DNA of 64,000 nucleotides from Hyphomicrobiaceae bacterium (GCA_020638095.1 JACKJF010000004.1:1-64000), one strand, 5' to 3'; counted from the stretch's first letter, positions 51,582 through 60,971 are shown. Program-made: numbers and translations. Notes: a model not told the origin generated them from the sequence alone.

Positions 51582-53147
51582 ATGGCCAGCGACAGCGCGC
51601 TTCGCATCGAAAATCTGACCAAGGAATTTGGCGGAGTCCCCGCCGTTTCCGACGCAAGCCTGTCGATTGCCGCTGGTGAATCCGTGGCCCTGCTGGGCGA
51701 AAACGGCGCCGGCAAATCTACGCTCATGAAGGTGGTCGCGGGCATCTATCCGTCCGGTACTTACAAAGGCAGAATGTTCCTTGGCGGGGAGGAACTTCAG
51801 TGCCGCAACGTGCGGGATGCGGAATCAAAGGGCATCGTGCTGGTGCCACAAGAACTTCACATTGCGCCCAATCTCACCATCGCTGAAAACGCCGCGATGG
51901 GCGTTTTGCCTCACCGGTTCGGTATCGTAGATCGGGCCGGTCTGTACCGGCATGCAAAGGCGTGCCTTGATTTCTTCGGCATGCAGGCCGACCCCGGTAA
52001 GCCCGCCTCGGCGCTCTCCGCATCCGAGCAGCGGCTGCTGATGATTTCCGCGGCGCTGTCGCGGGCCGAACCGCGCGTTCTCATTCTCGATGAACCGACC
52101 GCCTCTTTGACCGAGGGCGAAGCCCGGCACATGTATGAGCGCATCCGCCGGGTCAGCAAATCGGGCGTTGCGACAATTCTCATCACACATCGGCTGGACG
52201 AAATTCAGGGCGTGTGCGACCGGGCCATCGTTTTGCGGAACGGCGAGGTGGTTCTGCAAACGGACAATGTTACCAACCGGGACAATGAGCTGGTGCGCGC
52301 CATGATTGGTCGCGAACCCGAAACCGCAAAGAACCGTGCGGTCTCGGCTGGCGGCAAAATTGCCCTCAGCGTAAGCGGTCTGAAAGTCCAGGGTGCGGGC
52401 GAAAGCACGAAGCCTTATGTGAACGGCGCAAACCTCGATGTCCGGTTCGGAGAAATCGTCGGCCTGTTTGGTCTGGTGGGTGCAGGCCGGACCGAGCTCG
52501 CGAAAGCGGTTTTCGGCGCATGGGGCGGCGACGTCGCGGGTGAGGTCAGCATAAACGGCGTAGCGGGCCGGCCGCGTAATCCCAAGGAGGCGCTGGCCCG
52601 TGGATTGGCTATGCTGACCGAGGATCGCAAACGCTCCGGCATCATTGAAGGGCAGAGCGTGCTCTTCAACATGAGCGCCGCGAGCATCGAGCGTGTCAGT
52701 TCCTGGGGGCTGATAAAGAGGCGTCAGGAATACGATCGCGACTACGGCCTCGCCCGCAGGCTCGACCTGCGTCCTTTGAAGCTCTCCAAGCACATCGAGA
52801 CCTATTCCGGCGGCAACCAGCAAAAGGTGATGCTGGCGAAATGGCTCGCAACGGAACCCGACGTGCTGATCGCAGATGAGCCGACCTATGGCGTCGATGT
52901 GGGCGCGCGTTACGAGATCTATCAGGTGCTGCGGCAACTCGCGGATGCCGGAAAGGCGATCCTGCTCATCTCGAGCGATCTGGAAGAGATCATCAACGAA
53001 ACCGACCGTGTGCTGGTGATGTACAAAGGCCGGGTCACCGGAGAATTCGAGCGCGGAACGGCGCGCCATGTCCTCATGGCGGCAGCCACCGGCCAATCGG
53101 GAGGAGAGTCCGTTCCGGAAGCGGAACGGGCGGCAGAATTACAATAA
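51582..53147 (+). CDS. XylG-type sugar ABC transporter ATPase, double domain
   Basis: A 521-residue ATPase with two nucleotide-binding domains. The first has Walker A GENGAGKST near residue 42, VLVPQELH (Q-loop), ALSASEQRLL as a degenerate signature and VLILDEPTASL. The second has the degenerate Walker A GLVGAGRTEL near residue 300, GGNQQKVML and VLIADEPTYGVDVGA. This asymmetric pattern is normal for XylG/RbsA. The ATG at 51582 is chosen; a TTG three codons upstream is the alternative, and neither has a strong ribosome site. The stop overlaps the permease start by one base (TAATG). It powers import with the neighbouring binding protein and permease. Confidence 0.93.
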   Translation: MASDSALRIENLTKEFGGVPAVSDASLSIAAGESVALLGENGAGKSTLMKVVAGIYPSGTYKGRMFLGGEELQCRNVRDAESKGIVLVPQELHIAPNLTIAENAAMGVLPHRFGIVDRAGLYRHAKACLDFFGMQADPGKPASALSASEQRLLMISAALSRAEPRVLILDEPTASLTEGEARHMYERIRRVSKSGVATILITHRLDEIQGVCDRAIVLRNGEVVLQTDNVTNRDNELVRAMIGREPETAKNRAVSAGGKIALSVSGLKVQGAGESTKPYVNGANLDVRFGEIVGLFGLVGAGRTELAKAVFGAWGGDVAGEVSINGVAGRPRNPKEALARGLAMLTEDRKRSGIIEGQSVLFNMSAASIERVSSWGLIKRRQEYDRDYGLARRLDLRPLKLSKHIETYSGGNQQKVMLAKWLATEPDVLIADEPTYGVDVGARYEIYQVLRQLADAGKAILLISSDLEEIINETDRVLVMYKGRVTGEFERGTARHVLMAAATGQSGGESVPEAERAAELQ

Positions 53148-54334
53148 TGGCGGAAACAGTCGACACCAAACAAGCAGCACCCATGACACCAATCGCCCAA
53201 CTGGGTGAACTGGTGGGAGCCAACACACGCTGGATCTCCATGATCCTGGTATTTGTCGTCCTGGCGGTGATCTTCAACGTCGCAACAGGCGGAATATTCC
53301 TGTCGCCGCGAAATCTGACCCTCCTTATGCGCCAGGGCGCGATCATTTCCATCGTCGCGATGGGCGTCTCGCTTCTGATCATCAAGGGCGAAATCGACCT
53401 CTCCATCGGCAGTGCCGTTTATCTGTGCGGAACTGCCGCGGCGACACTTCAGTTGCACTATGCGTGGCCCGTGCTTCCGACGGTGGCCGTCACGTTGAGC
53501 GTAGGACTGCTGCTGGGTGCCTGGCAGGGATTGTGGGTCGTCGCTCTCAGGGTTCCATCCTTCGTCGTGACGCTTGGCGGGCTTCTGGCCTTTCGGGGTC
53601 TGGGCTATTTCCTGACCGACGCCGCGACCCTCGCACCCATGTCGCAACCCTACACGGCTCTGAGCGAAGGGTTCGTGCCGGTCGATTTCAGCATGATCAT
53701 CCTCGGCCTCGTTTTCGTAGCCGGTGCGGCCATATTGGTCCTCGGCAGACACTCGCGGTCCGATGCAGGGGGTGGGGTGTTCGGTCTTCTGGCACGGATC
53801 GTTCTCCTTGGCCTTGCTTGCGTGGCGCTCGCCTGGATCTTTGCGGGCTATCGCGGCATTCCCAACGCTGTCCTGTGGGTCGCAGGCTGTGGACTTGCGC
53901 TCTGGTTCCTGATGTCGCGAACCGTTTTCGGCCGGAATGCGTATTTGATCGGCTCAAATCGCGAGGCTGCGCGGCTCGCGGGCGTTGACGTCAAGCTTCA
54001 CATGCTTGGGGGGTTCCTGATCATGGGGGCCTTCTATGCGGTTGCGGCGACACTGGCCACGGCGCGTCTGAGCGCTTCGACGCCGGCCCTTGGACAATAT
54101 CTGGAACTCGATGCAATCGCGGCGGCCGTGATCGGCGGCACCTCGTTGCGTGGCGGCATCGGTTCGGTCGGCGGGGCGATCCTGGGCGCGGCGCTGCTCG
54201 TGACCATCGACAACGGCATGAGCCTTCTAAACATTTCGTCGTTTGTTCAGATGATCATCAAGGGCATGATCCTACTGGTGGCGCTAGCAGCGGACGTACT
54301 GGTCAACCGCAGCCGGTCCGCAGGCGGTCACTGA
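53147..54334 (+). CDS. XylH-type sugar ABC transporter permease
   Basis: A 395-residue inner-membrane permease with about ten to eleven hydrophobic segments. LLIIKGEIDLSIGSAVYL, LLLGAWQGLWVVALRVPSFVVTLGGLLAFRG, the ATPase-contact loop GSNREAARLAGVDVKLH and IGGTSLRGGIGSVGGAILGAALL identify the XylH branch, which is longer than RbsC because of an inserted segment around residues 180-260 (LVFVAGAAILVLGRHSRSD onward), seen here. Its start overlaps the ATPase stop. It is the third gene of the transporter. An aldehyde dehydrogenase gene follows after 27 bases with its own good ribosome site. Confidence 0.92.
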   Translation: MAETVDTKQAAPMTPIAQLGELVGANTRWISMILVFVVLAVIFNVATGGIFLSPRNLTLLMRQGAIISIVAMGVSLLIIKGEIDLSIGSAVYLCGTAAATLQLHYAWPVLPTVAVTLSVGLLLGAWQGLWVVALRVPSFVVTLGGLLAFRGLGYFLTDAATLAPMSQPYTALSEGFVPVDFSMIILGLVFVAGAAILVLGRHSRSDAGGGVFGLLARIVLLGLACVALAWIFAGYRGIPNAVLWVAGCGLALWFLMSRTVFGRNAYLIGSNREAARLAGVDVKLHMLGGFLIMGAFYAVAATLATARLSASTPALGQYLELDAIAAAVIGGTSLRGGIGSVGGAILGAALLVTIDNGMSLLNISSFVQMIIKGMILLVALAADVLVNRSRSAGGH

Positions 54335-54361
54335 CAAATTGCGGCCAGGAGGGAACAAAAC

Positions 54362-55825
54362 ATGCTGAAATCGACCGACACCTTCAACCTCAGAGGTGAC
54401 CCGGCACTTTTTGTCGGTGGCGACTGGATCGAGGCGGACGATCGCGAAGAAATCGAGCTCATCAACCCGGCGACGGAAGATGTCATCGGACTGGTTCCGG
54501 TTGCCACGGCGCGCGACGTCAAAGCCGCCATCAGTGCTGCCGATGCGGCGTTCCGTTCCTGGCGCGGCACACTGCCCATCACGCGATCCAACATTTTGCG
54601 AAAAGCCGCGACAATCATGCGCGAAAACGCCGAAGGAATGGCTCAAACGCTGTCGCGCGAACAGGGCAAGATCATCGCCGAAGCCCGCCTCGAAGTGCAG
54701 ACGGTCGCCGATCTCTTCGATTGGTTCGCAGAAGAGTGTCGCCGCAGCTATGGCCGTGTTGTCGAAAGCCGTGTCGAGGGCGTGAAGCTTCACGTCGTGC
54801 AGGAACCGGTCGGGCCGGTTGCAGCGTTCTGCACCTGGAATTTCCCAGGTCTCGTTCCTGCGCGCAAGATCGGTGCCGCCGTCGCGGCCGGCTGCAGCAT
54901 CGTAGTCAAGGCAGCCGAAGAAACTCCGGGAACTGCCGTCCATATCGTACAGGCGCTCGAGGCCGCGGGCCTGCCGGCGGGTGTGGTCAATCTGCTGTTT
55001 GGCAACCCCGCGGAAATCTCAACAATTCTGGTCGACGCCCCGGAAATCCGGATGATCACGCTGACCGGCTCCACCCGTGTGGGCAAGCTGCTAGCAAAGC
55101 AGGCCGCCGCGACCATGAAGCCAGCGATTTTCGAACTGGGCGGACACAATCCGGTGATCGTTTTCGAAGATGCGGACATCGAAAAAGCGGTGGCCCATTC
55201 GGCCGCCGCCAAGTTCCGCAATGCCGGGCAGGTCTGCCTCGCGCCCGACCGGTTCTTTGTGCATGAAGATGTCCATGACGCATTTGTCGACCGGATGGTG
55301 GAATACGCGTCAGAACTCGCCGTCGGCGAGGGCGTCAAGGACGGAATCCATATGGGCGCTCTCACCAATCGGGCGAGGCTCGACGAGGTGACCCGTCTGG
55401 TCGACAACGCCGTCGCCAAGGGCGCAAAGCTCTGCTTCGGCGGCGCCCGCATCGGCAATCGCGGCTACTTTTATAGCCCGACAGTCCTGACCGATGTGCC
55501 CGACGAAGCCGACATCATGCAGATCGAACCGTTCGGGCCCGTCGCGCCCGTGCAGAAATTTCGCTCGCTGGATGACGCGATTGCGCGATCGAACAGCCTC
55601 AGGTTTGGTCTCGCCTCCTACGTGTTTTCAAGCTCGATCCAGAAGATCGACGAAACCGCCGCCGCGCTCGAAGCAGGGCTTGTTGGCGCCAATACCTGTG
55701 CCGTGTCTCACCACGAGGGGCCGCTCGGTGGCGTCAAGGAGAGCGGATACGGACGTGAAGGTTCCATCGAAGGCCTGCGGGCCTATCAGATCACCAAGCT
55801 CGTTGCCCACAACGTGCTCTCATAA
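54362..55825 (+). CDS. NAD(P)-dependent aldehyde dehydrogenase
   Basis: A 487-residue hydrolytic aldehyde dehydrogenase. FCTWNFPGLVPARKIGAAVAAG contains the catalytic asparagine, MITLTGSTRVGK and FELGGHNPVIVFEDADIEKA contain the cofactor loop and general-base glutamate, and FRNAGQVCLAPDRFFV holds the catalytic cysteine. EPFGPVAPVQKF and KESGYGREGSIEGL complete the family pattern. It belongs to the succinate-semialdehyde/lactaldehyde/ketoglutarate-semialdehyde broad group; the aldehyde is unknown. It lies between the importer and the luciferase-like monooxygenase, 15 bases before the latter. It may oxidise the aldehyde that monooxygenase produces. Confidence 0.92.
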   Translation: MLKSTDTFNLRGDPALFVGGDWIEADDREEIELINPATEDVIGLVPVATARDVKAAISAADAAFRSWRGTLPITRSNILRKAATIMRENAEGMAQTLSREQGKIIAEARLEVQTVADLFDWFAEECRRSYGRVVESRVEGVKLHVVQEPVGPVAAFCTWNFPGLVPARKIGAAVAAGCSIVVKAAEETPGTAVHIVQALEAAGLPAGVVNLLFGNPAEISTILVDAPEIRMITLTGSTRVGKLLAKQAAATMKPAIFELGGHNPVIVFEDADIEKAVAHSAAAKFRNAGQVCLAPDRFFVHEDVHDAFVDRMVEYASELAVGEGVKDGIHMGALTNRARLDEVTRLVDNAVAKGAKLCFGGARIGNRGYFYSPTVLTDVPDEADIMQIEPFGPVAPVQKFRSLDDAIARSNSLRFGLASYVFSSSIQKIDETAAALEAGLVGANTCAVSHHEGPLGGVKESGYGREGSIEGLRAYQITKLVAHNVLS

Positions 55826-55839
55826 AACCGGAGGAAACC

Positions 55840-56922
55840 ATGAAACTCGGAATGTTTATGATGCCCCTTCACCCGCCCCACCGGGCGCTGACGGACGTCT
55901 ACGACGAAGATATGGCCAAGATCATTTTCGCCGACCAGATCGGCATGGAGGAGGTCTGGGTCGGTGAACACTTCTCGGCGACCACCGAACCGATCGCGGC
56001 GGCCATGATCTTCCTTGCAGCCGCATTGCCGCAAACCAAGCACATCAAGCTTGGAACGGGCGTGGTCAACTTGCCGAACCACAATCCGCTCATCGTCGCG
56101 GCCGAGGCGGCCCAGTTCGACCACATGTCAAAGGGCCGTTTTATGTTCGGCATTGGACCTGGCGGTCTTGCGAGCGATTTCGAGGTCTTCGACAATACCG
56201 ACCCGAAGGTGCGCGAAGAGCGCATGCTCGATGCGTTCGAAGCGATCAAGTATATCTGGACGCATGACGCGCCCTACGACTACCAGGGCCCCTACTACCA
56301 TGTTCGGATCAAGGACAACATCATCGGGGATATGGGCATCGGGACCCTTCACAAGCCGTACCAGAAGCCACTGCCGCCGGTCGGCCTCAGCGTCATGAGC
56401 CCCTTCTCCGGCAGCGCAAAGCGCGCAGCACTCAAGGGCTGGTTGCCGATTTCGGCCAATTTCGTGCCCGAATACATCGTGGCGAGCCACTGGACCAAAT
56501 ACAAGGAAGGTTGTGCCGAGGCCAAGATGGAGGCTGACGGCAACAAGTGGCGTGTTTCCCGCAACGTGATCATCGCCGACACCGATGAAGAAGCGCAGCA
56601 AATGGCGTTCAACCCATCAGGCTCGACGCGATACTATTTCGAATATGTGTGGCGTGCGCTTGTGGGGGCAAACTTCACGGTGGCGATGAAACCAAATCCG
56701 GAAACGCCGGACGACCAGGTTAAGATCGAGGACATCATCGATGCGCTTGTCATCCACGGATCCGAGAAGACGGTGACCGAGAAACTCGCAGCGTTCCGCG
56801 ACCGGGTTGGACCATTCGGCACGCTGTTGCTTGCCTCAATGGATGGCGAGGGCGCCAGCGGCCCGGCGGAACGCAAAACCATGCAGATCCTGCAGAACCG
56901 GATCCTGCCAAAGCTGGGCTGA
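55840..56922 (+). CDS. Luciferase-like (LLM) flavin-dependent monooxygenase
   Basis: A 360-residue TIM-barrel monooxygenase of the bacterial luciferase superfamily, using reduced flavin and oxygen. MKLGMFMMPLHPPHR, FADQIGMEEVWVGEHFSATTEP, KLGTGVVNLPNHNPLIVAAEAAQFDHMSKGRFMFGIGPGG and SPFSGSAKRAALKGWLPIS are typical. It resembles entries annotated limonene monooxygenase, though I cannot confirm such a substrate. It must be fed reduced flavin, and a flavin reductase gene follows 47 bases later after a strong hairpin. The ATG has a GGAGG site. Insertion of oxygen into a ring ketone, alkene or C-N bond are all possible reactions. Confidence 0.9.
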   Translation: MKLGMFMMPLHPPHRALTDVYDEDMAKIIFADQIGMEEVWVGEHFSATTEPIAAAMIFLAAALPQTKHIKLGTGVVNLPNHNPLIVAAEAAQFDHMSKGRFMFGIGPGGLASDFEVFDNTDPKVREERMLDAFEAIKYIWTHDAPYDYQGPYYHVRIKDNIIGDMGIGTLHKPYQKPLPPVGLSVMSPFSGSAKRAALKGWLPISANFVPEYIVASHWTKYKEGCAEAKMEADGNKWRVSRNVIIADTDEEAQQMAFNPSGSTRYYFEYVWRALVGANFTVAMKPNPETPDDQVKIEDIIDALVIHGSEKTVTEKLAAFRDRVGPFGTLLLASMDGEGASGPAERKTMQILQNRILPKLG

Positions 56923-56932
56923 CCTGGAATTG

Positions 56933-56953
56933 GGGGGTGCTCAAAGCACCCCC
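56933..56953 (+). other. Intercistronic hairpin between monooxygenase and flavin reductase
   Basis: A 9-bp perfect stem (GGGGGTGCT / AGCACCCCC) with a CAA loop begins 10 bases after the monooxygenase stop and ends directly before the GGGGAGGTG ribosome site of the flavin reductase. It could lower reductase translation or stabilise the monooxygenase message. Confidence 0.75.
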
Positions 56954-56969
56954 GGGGAGGTGATTTCGC

Positions 56970-57578
56970 ATGACCGACACTGCATCGACCGAACACGCGT
57001 TTGGACTGAGAACCTTTGCCGGAATGGCAGGAGATTCAGTGGATGCCGCAGTGGCGGAGGCCTTCCGGAACAGCATGGCAGGCTACCCGGCCGTGGTGAA
57101 CATCATCACGACCGGGACCGACGAAGACCGGCGGGGATTTACCGCCTCGGCAGTCTTCAGCGTGTCGCTCTCGCCGCCCCTGATCGGCGTCTGCGTGAAT
57201 AAGGGCGTCGATGCGCACCCGCATCTGCTCGCGAACGGGTATTTCTGCGTGAACGTGTTGCACACCTATCAGGAAGCCATCGCCAACCGGTTCGCGGCGC
57301 GCGACGGGTCCAAGGGAGCGTTGCGCTTCGCGCAGGACGACTGGGACGAGCTGGAAACGGGTGCACCGGCCCTGGTCGGCAGCACGGCGAATGTGGATTG
57401 CGATCTCGCCGCGGCACTCGATGTCGGGACGCACACGATCATGTTCGGACGGGTATTGGCGGTTCGCGCAGGCGAAGGAGTTGACCCGCTTCTTTACTTT
57501 CAACGTCAGTTTGCCGGAGCCCATGTCCTCAGAAACTCGGGCGTGCCTTTGGCTGTGGGCCCGATCGATGGATGGTAG
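56970..57578 (+). CDS. Flavin reductase (FMN-binding split-barrel family)
   Basis: A 202-residue protein whose residues 25-190 form the flavin reductase-like split barrel: EAFRNSMAGYPAVVNIITTG, RRGFTASAVFSVSLSPPLIGVCVNKGVD with the flavin-binding TAS and S..PP motifs, YFCVNVLHTYQEAIANRFA, and HTIMFGRVLAVRAGEGVDPLLYFQRQFA. It supplies reduced FMN or FAD to a partner monooxygenase by diffusion, and the luciferase-like enzyme just upstream is the obvious partner. The ATG follows GGGGAGGTG by 7 bases. Its 3' end runs up to the GMC gene, whose start lies 5 bases beyond its stop. Confidence 0.91.
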   Translation: MTDTASTEHAFGLRTFAGMAGDSVDAAVAEAFRNSMAGYPAVVNIITTGTDEDRRGFTASAVFSVSLSPPLIGVCVNKGVDAHPHLLANGYFCVNVLHTYQEAIANRFAARDGSKGALRFAQDDWDELETGAPALVGSTANVDCDLAAALDVGTHTIMFGRVLAVRAGEGVDPLLYFQRQFAGAHVLRNSGVPLAVGPIDGW

Positions 57579-57583
57579 GTGAA

Positions 57584-59119
57584 ATGACGAATACGCATCC
57601 AGGGCAGGATCACCGATTCGACCCCGCAACTGATCTTGATTCCGACATCCTGATCATTGGCAGCGGCATGGGTGGGGCGACGTTTGCCTCCGCGCTCGCG
57701 GAGAGCGGCGTCAGGATCGTCATGCTGGAGCAGGGCGACTTCATTGCGGACTCGCCGGACAACCGAGACCCAGACGTCGTTTACGGGCAGATGCGCTTTC
57801 ACAGCAAATTGCACTGGCTCGACAAAAACGACCAGGCATTTACCCCCGGCAATTTCGAATGGGTCGGGGGCAACACAAAGTTCTATGGCGCGGTCCTCTA
57901 TCGCTTTCGCGAAGCGGATTTTGGCGAACGCCGGTACGAAGAGGGCGTCTCTCCCGCATGGCCGTTCGGCTATTCCGAACTGCAGCCTTGGTACGAAAAG
58001 GCCGAACGCCTCTACAAGGTGCGAGGCCAGACTGGCGTCGACCCATCCGAACCGCGGGGTCCCTATGGCTATGACTATCCCCCGGTTCCCGATGAGCCAG
58101 CCATTGCCGACGTCCGGCGCCGGCTAGAGCGTACCGGCATCAAAGTGTCTTCCCTGCCGCTCGCGGTGGATATCGATGCCTGGACTTCGCGCGGCAAGGG
58201 ACCCTGGGATCAATACCCGGATGGGTCGAATACCGGGAAAATGGATGCGGAGTCCTGCGCGCTCACGATTGCGGTCGGCAATCCGGGGTTCAAACTCATT
58301 CGCAACGCCGAGGTCCAGGCACTGGAGCTCGGTAAATCGAGCAACCGCATCGAAAGTGTGACCTTCACGCTGGGCGGCGAAACTCACCAGGCCAGGGCGA
58401 AGCTTGTTGTTCTTGCCGCGGGGGCGGTGCCGAGCGCGGCGCTGTTGCTCAAGTCGGGACTGGCCAACACCTCCGACCAGGTAGGGCGGAACTTCATGAA
58501 CCACGTGTTCAGCTTCCTGATTGCGGTCAATCCGTTCTTCTCCAACACCAGTTCATATCAGAAGACGCTCTCCATCAACCACTTCTACGATGAGGACAAT
58601 GACACCGGCAAAGCGCTTGGAAACATGCAGCTCGTCGGTCGGCTGTTCCCGGAAACGCTTCGTTTCCAGGAGAAAAACGCACCCTACTGGCTGCTCAAGT
58701 GGATCTCGCGGCATGGCGTGGACTGGTTCCTGCAGACCGAAGACATTCCAAAGCCGGACAACCGTGTCGTCATAAAGGACGGAACGACCAAGCTCATCTG
58801 GAACCGGCCGCATATTCCGACGCACATGGCCATGGTCGAACGCGCCAAGAAGATGTTCAAGACAGCCGGGTTTCCGATACAGTTTCACCGGCTGATGGGC
58901 GAAGACGTGCCCTATCACCAATGCGGAACCGTTCGCATGGGTGCCGATCCGAAAACTTCGGTACTTAATCAGAACAATGTCGCCTGGGATCACCCCAACC
59001 TGATGGTGGTCGATGCCAGTAGCTTCGTCTCTTCAGCTGCGGTCAATCCCGGATTGACCGTTGCGGCGCTTTCGCTTCGCGCTGCGGAGTTCGCAAAAAC
59101 CTATCTCGGTGAACTCTGA
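57584..59119 (+). CDS. GMC-family oxidoreductase
   Basis: A 511-residue FAD enzyme. The FAD motif DILIIGSGMGGATFASALAESG is near residue 22, GNFEWVGGNTKFYGAVLYRFREADF near residue 88, VVLAAGAVPSAALLLKSG near 275, and the C-terminal active site has VPYHQCGTVRMGADP (His) and SSAAVNPGLTVAALSLRAAEF (Asn). It belongs to the GMC branch that includes pyranose oxidases and glucoside 3-dehydrogenases, oxidising a ring or primary alcohol. No signal peptide is present, so it acts inside the cell. The ATG at 57584 has AGGTGA upstream. An ETF pair follows, which may take its electrons. Confidence 0.9.
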   Translation: MTNTHPGQDHRFDPATDLDSDILIIGSGMGGATFASALAESGVRIVMLEQGDFIADSPDNRDPDVVYGQMRFHSKLHWLDKNDQAFTPGNFEWVGGNTKFYGAVLYRFREADFGERRYEEGVSPAWPFGYSELQPWYEKAERLYKVRGQTGVDPSEPRGPYGYDYPPVPDEPAIADVRRRLERTGIKVSSLPLAVDIDAWTSRGKGPWDQYPDGSNTGKMDAESCALTIAVGNPGFKLIRNAEVQALELGKSSNRIESVTFTLGGETHQARAKLVVLAAGAVPSAALLLKSGLANTSDQVGRNFMNHVFSFLIAVNPFFSNTSSYQKTLSINHFYDEDNDTGKALGNMQLVGRLFPETLRFQEKNAPYWLLKWISRHGVDWFLQTEDIPKPDNRVVIKDGTTKLIWNRPHIPTHMAMVERAKKMFKTAGFPIQFHRLMGEDVPYHQCGTVRMGADPKTSVLNQNNVAWDHPNLMVVDASSFVSSAAVNPGLTVAALSLRAAEFAKTYLGEL

Positions 59120-59155
59120 ACGGTTGGCCGATGAACTCAAATCGAAAGTGATACG

Positions 59156-59914
59156 ATGAAGCTGCTTGTCGCGGTGAAACGCGTGGTCGATTACAACGTG
59201 AAGGTTCGGGTGAAGCCGGATGGATCGGGCATTGATCTTCAGAACGTGAAGATGAGTATGAACCCCTTCGACGAGATCGCCCTCGAAGAGGCAATCCGCA
59301 TGAAGGAACGTGGTCAGGCGACCGAGGTTGTGGTCGTCTCGGTCGGCCCAAAACAGGCACAGGAAACGCTGCGCGCGGCTCTGGCGATGGGCGCCGACCG
59401 CGCAATCCTTGTCCCAACCGAAGAACGCACCGAACCCCTGGGTGTCGCCAAGGTTCTCAAGGTCATCGCCGAACGCGAAGGGGCGGATCTGATTCTGTTG
59501 GGCAAGCAGGCGATAGACGATGACAGCAACCAGACCGGCCAGATGCTGGCCGCGTTGATGCTCTGTGGTCAGGCATGTTTCGCATCCGCCATCAATGTTG
59601 GCGACGGCAAACTGGAAGTCACGCGCGAAATCGACGGCGGACTTGAGACACTTGAGTTGCCGCTACCCGCTGTTGTGACGGTCGATCTGAGGCTCAACGA
59701 GCCGCGCTACGCGTCCCTGCCCAACATAATGAAGGCCAAAAGCAAGCCTCTCAGCGAAATCTCGCCGGATGACATTGGCGTCGATCTGCATCCGCGTCTG
59801 GCGGTGGTCAGGGTTTCAGAGCCGCCGGCGCGAACGGGTGGCCGAATGGTTTCGTCGGTTGATGAACTCCTTGCGGCGCTGCGCGATGAGGCCGGCGTTC
59901 TGAAAGGGGCATAG
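59156..59914 (+). CDS. etfB: Electron transfer flavoprotein subunit beta
   Basis: A 252-residue ETF beta subunit. [90 protein letters not shown] and the recognition-loop region [32 protein letters not shown] are all canonical. It binds AMP and docks to acyl-CoA dehydrogenases, carrying electrons with EtfA to ETF-ubiquinone oxidoreductase. It is 36 bases behind the GMC gene and one base before etfA. As most alphaproteobacteria keep a housekeeping ETF elsewhere, this copy is probably dedicated to the catabolic island. Confidence 0.95.
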   Translation: MKLLVAVKRVVDYNVKVRVKPDGSGIDLQNVKMSMNPFDEIALEEAIRMKERGQATEVVVVSVGPKQAQETLRAALAMGADRAILVPTEERTEPLGVAKVLKVIAEREGADLILLGKQAIDDDSNQTGQMLAALMLCGQACFASAINVGDGKLEVTREIDGGLETLELPLPAVVTVDLRLNEPRYASLPNIMKAKSKPLSEISPDDIGVDLHPRLAVVRVSEPPARTGGRMVSSVDELLAALRDEAGVLKGA

Positions 59915-59915
59915 A

Positions 59916-60845
59916 ATGCGGACTCTCGTCGTCGCAGAGCACGACAATTCGAACCTCGCGGAGGCGACATCCCGAATGGTTGCCGCCGCAATCCGCCTGG
60001 GATCCGAAGTTGACGTACTGGTTGCCGGCAACGGCTGTGCCAATGCAGCCGGGGAGGTTTCAGCATTCCATGGTGTCGATCGAGTCCTCGTTGCTGAAGA
60101 CCCGTCTCTGGAACACCGGCTGGCCGAGCCACTGGCAGATTTGGTCTTCTGGCTTGCGGTCGGGTACGGCGCGATTTTGGCTCCAGCGACCAGTTTCGGA
60201 AAAAACGTTCTGCCACGGGTCGCAGCCCTGCTTGACGTGATGCAGATCTCCGATGTCATTGAAATCGTTGACGCTTCGACGTTCCGGCGGCCGATCTATG
60301 CAGGCAACGCGATCGAAACGGTCAGATCTGACGAATCGAAAAAGTTGCTCACCGTCCGCCCGACTGCTTTTCCACCGGCAAAGAGCGGTGGTGCAGCTCG
60401 AATCGAACAAGTGGAAATTCCGGACCTTGCCAGTCCGACGACCTTCGTTCGTCTCGACGCTGCCAGTTCTGACCGGCCTGAACTCGGCAGCGCGCGGATC
60501 GTCGTTTCCGGCGGGCGTGCATTGGGTTCACGCGAGGAATTCGAGCGCCTGATCTTGCCATTGGCGGACAAGCTGGGCGCGGCGGTCGGAGCTTCGCGAG
60601 CGGCAGTTGATTCTGGCTTTGTTTCAAATGACTGCCAGGTTGGACAGACAGGAAAAATCGTAGCCCCCGAACTCTATTTTGCATGCGGGATTTCCGGCGC
60701 GATCCAGCATCTTGCCGGAATGAAGGACTCTCGCGTGATTGTTGCAATAAACAAAGATGAAGATGCACCGATCTTTGCAGTCGCAGACTTCGGGCTTGTC
60801 GGGGACCTGTTCGAACTCTTGCCCGAACTGACGCAGAAGCTCTGA
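59916..60845 (+). CDS. etfA: Electron transfer flavoprotein subunit alpha
   Basis: A 309-residue ETF alpha subunit that carries the redox FAD. The N-terminal domain begins [18 protein letters not shown]. The C-terminal FAD domain has [69 protein letters not shown] and [32 protein letters not shown], all diagnostic. It starts one base after etfB ends. It should hand electrons from the acyl-CoA dehydrogenase at 44.2 kb, and perhaps from the GMC or FAD enzymes, to the quinone pool. It is the last gene of this plus-strand run; no clear terminator follows. Confidence 0.95.
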   Translation: MRTLVVAEHDNSNLAEATSRMVAAAIRLGSEVDVLVAGNGCANAAGEVSAFHGVDRVLVAEDPSLEHRLAEPLADLVFWLAVGYGAILAPATSFGKNVLPRVAALLDVMQISDVIEIVDASTFRRPIYAGNAIETVRSDESKKLLTVRPTAFPPAKSGGAARIEQVEIPDLASPTTFVRLDAASSDRPELGSARIVVSGGRALGSREEFERLILPLADKLGAAVGASRAAVDSGFVSNDCQVGQTGKIVAPELYFACGISGAIQHLAGMKDSRVIVAINKDEDAPIFAVADFGLVGDLFELLPELTQKL

Positions 60846-60971
60846 CCGGCGACAGGCGCTCTGTCTCAACAAGCGGCTGCAATCGGGCACGCCGAGGTCA
60901 GGAACGCGAATTCCTGTCGATAAGTCGTGCTCTTGCGACCGAGTAGAACCGGATCTGTCCTCCCGCACACC

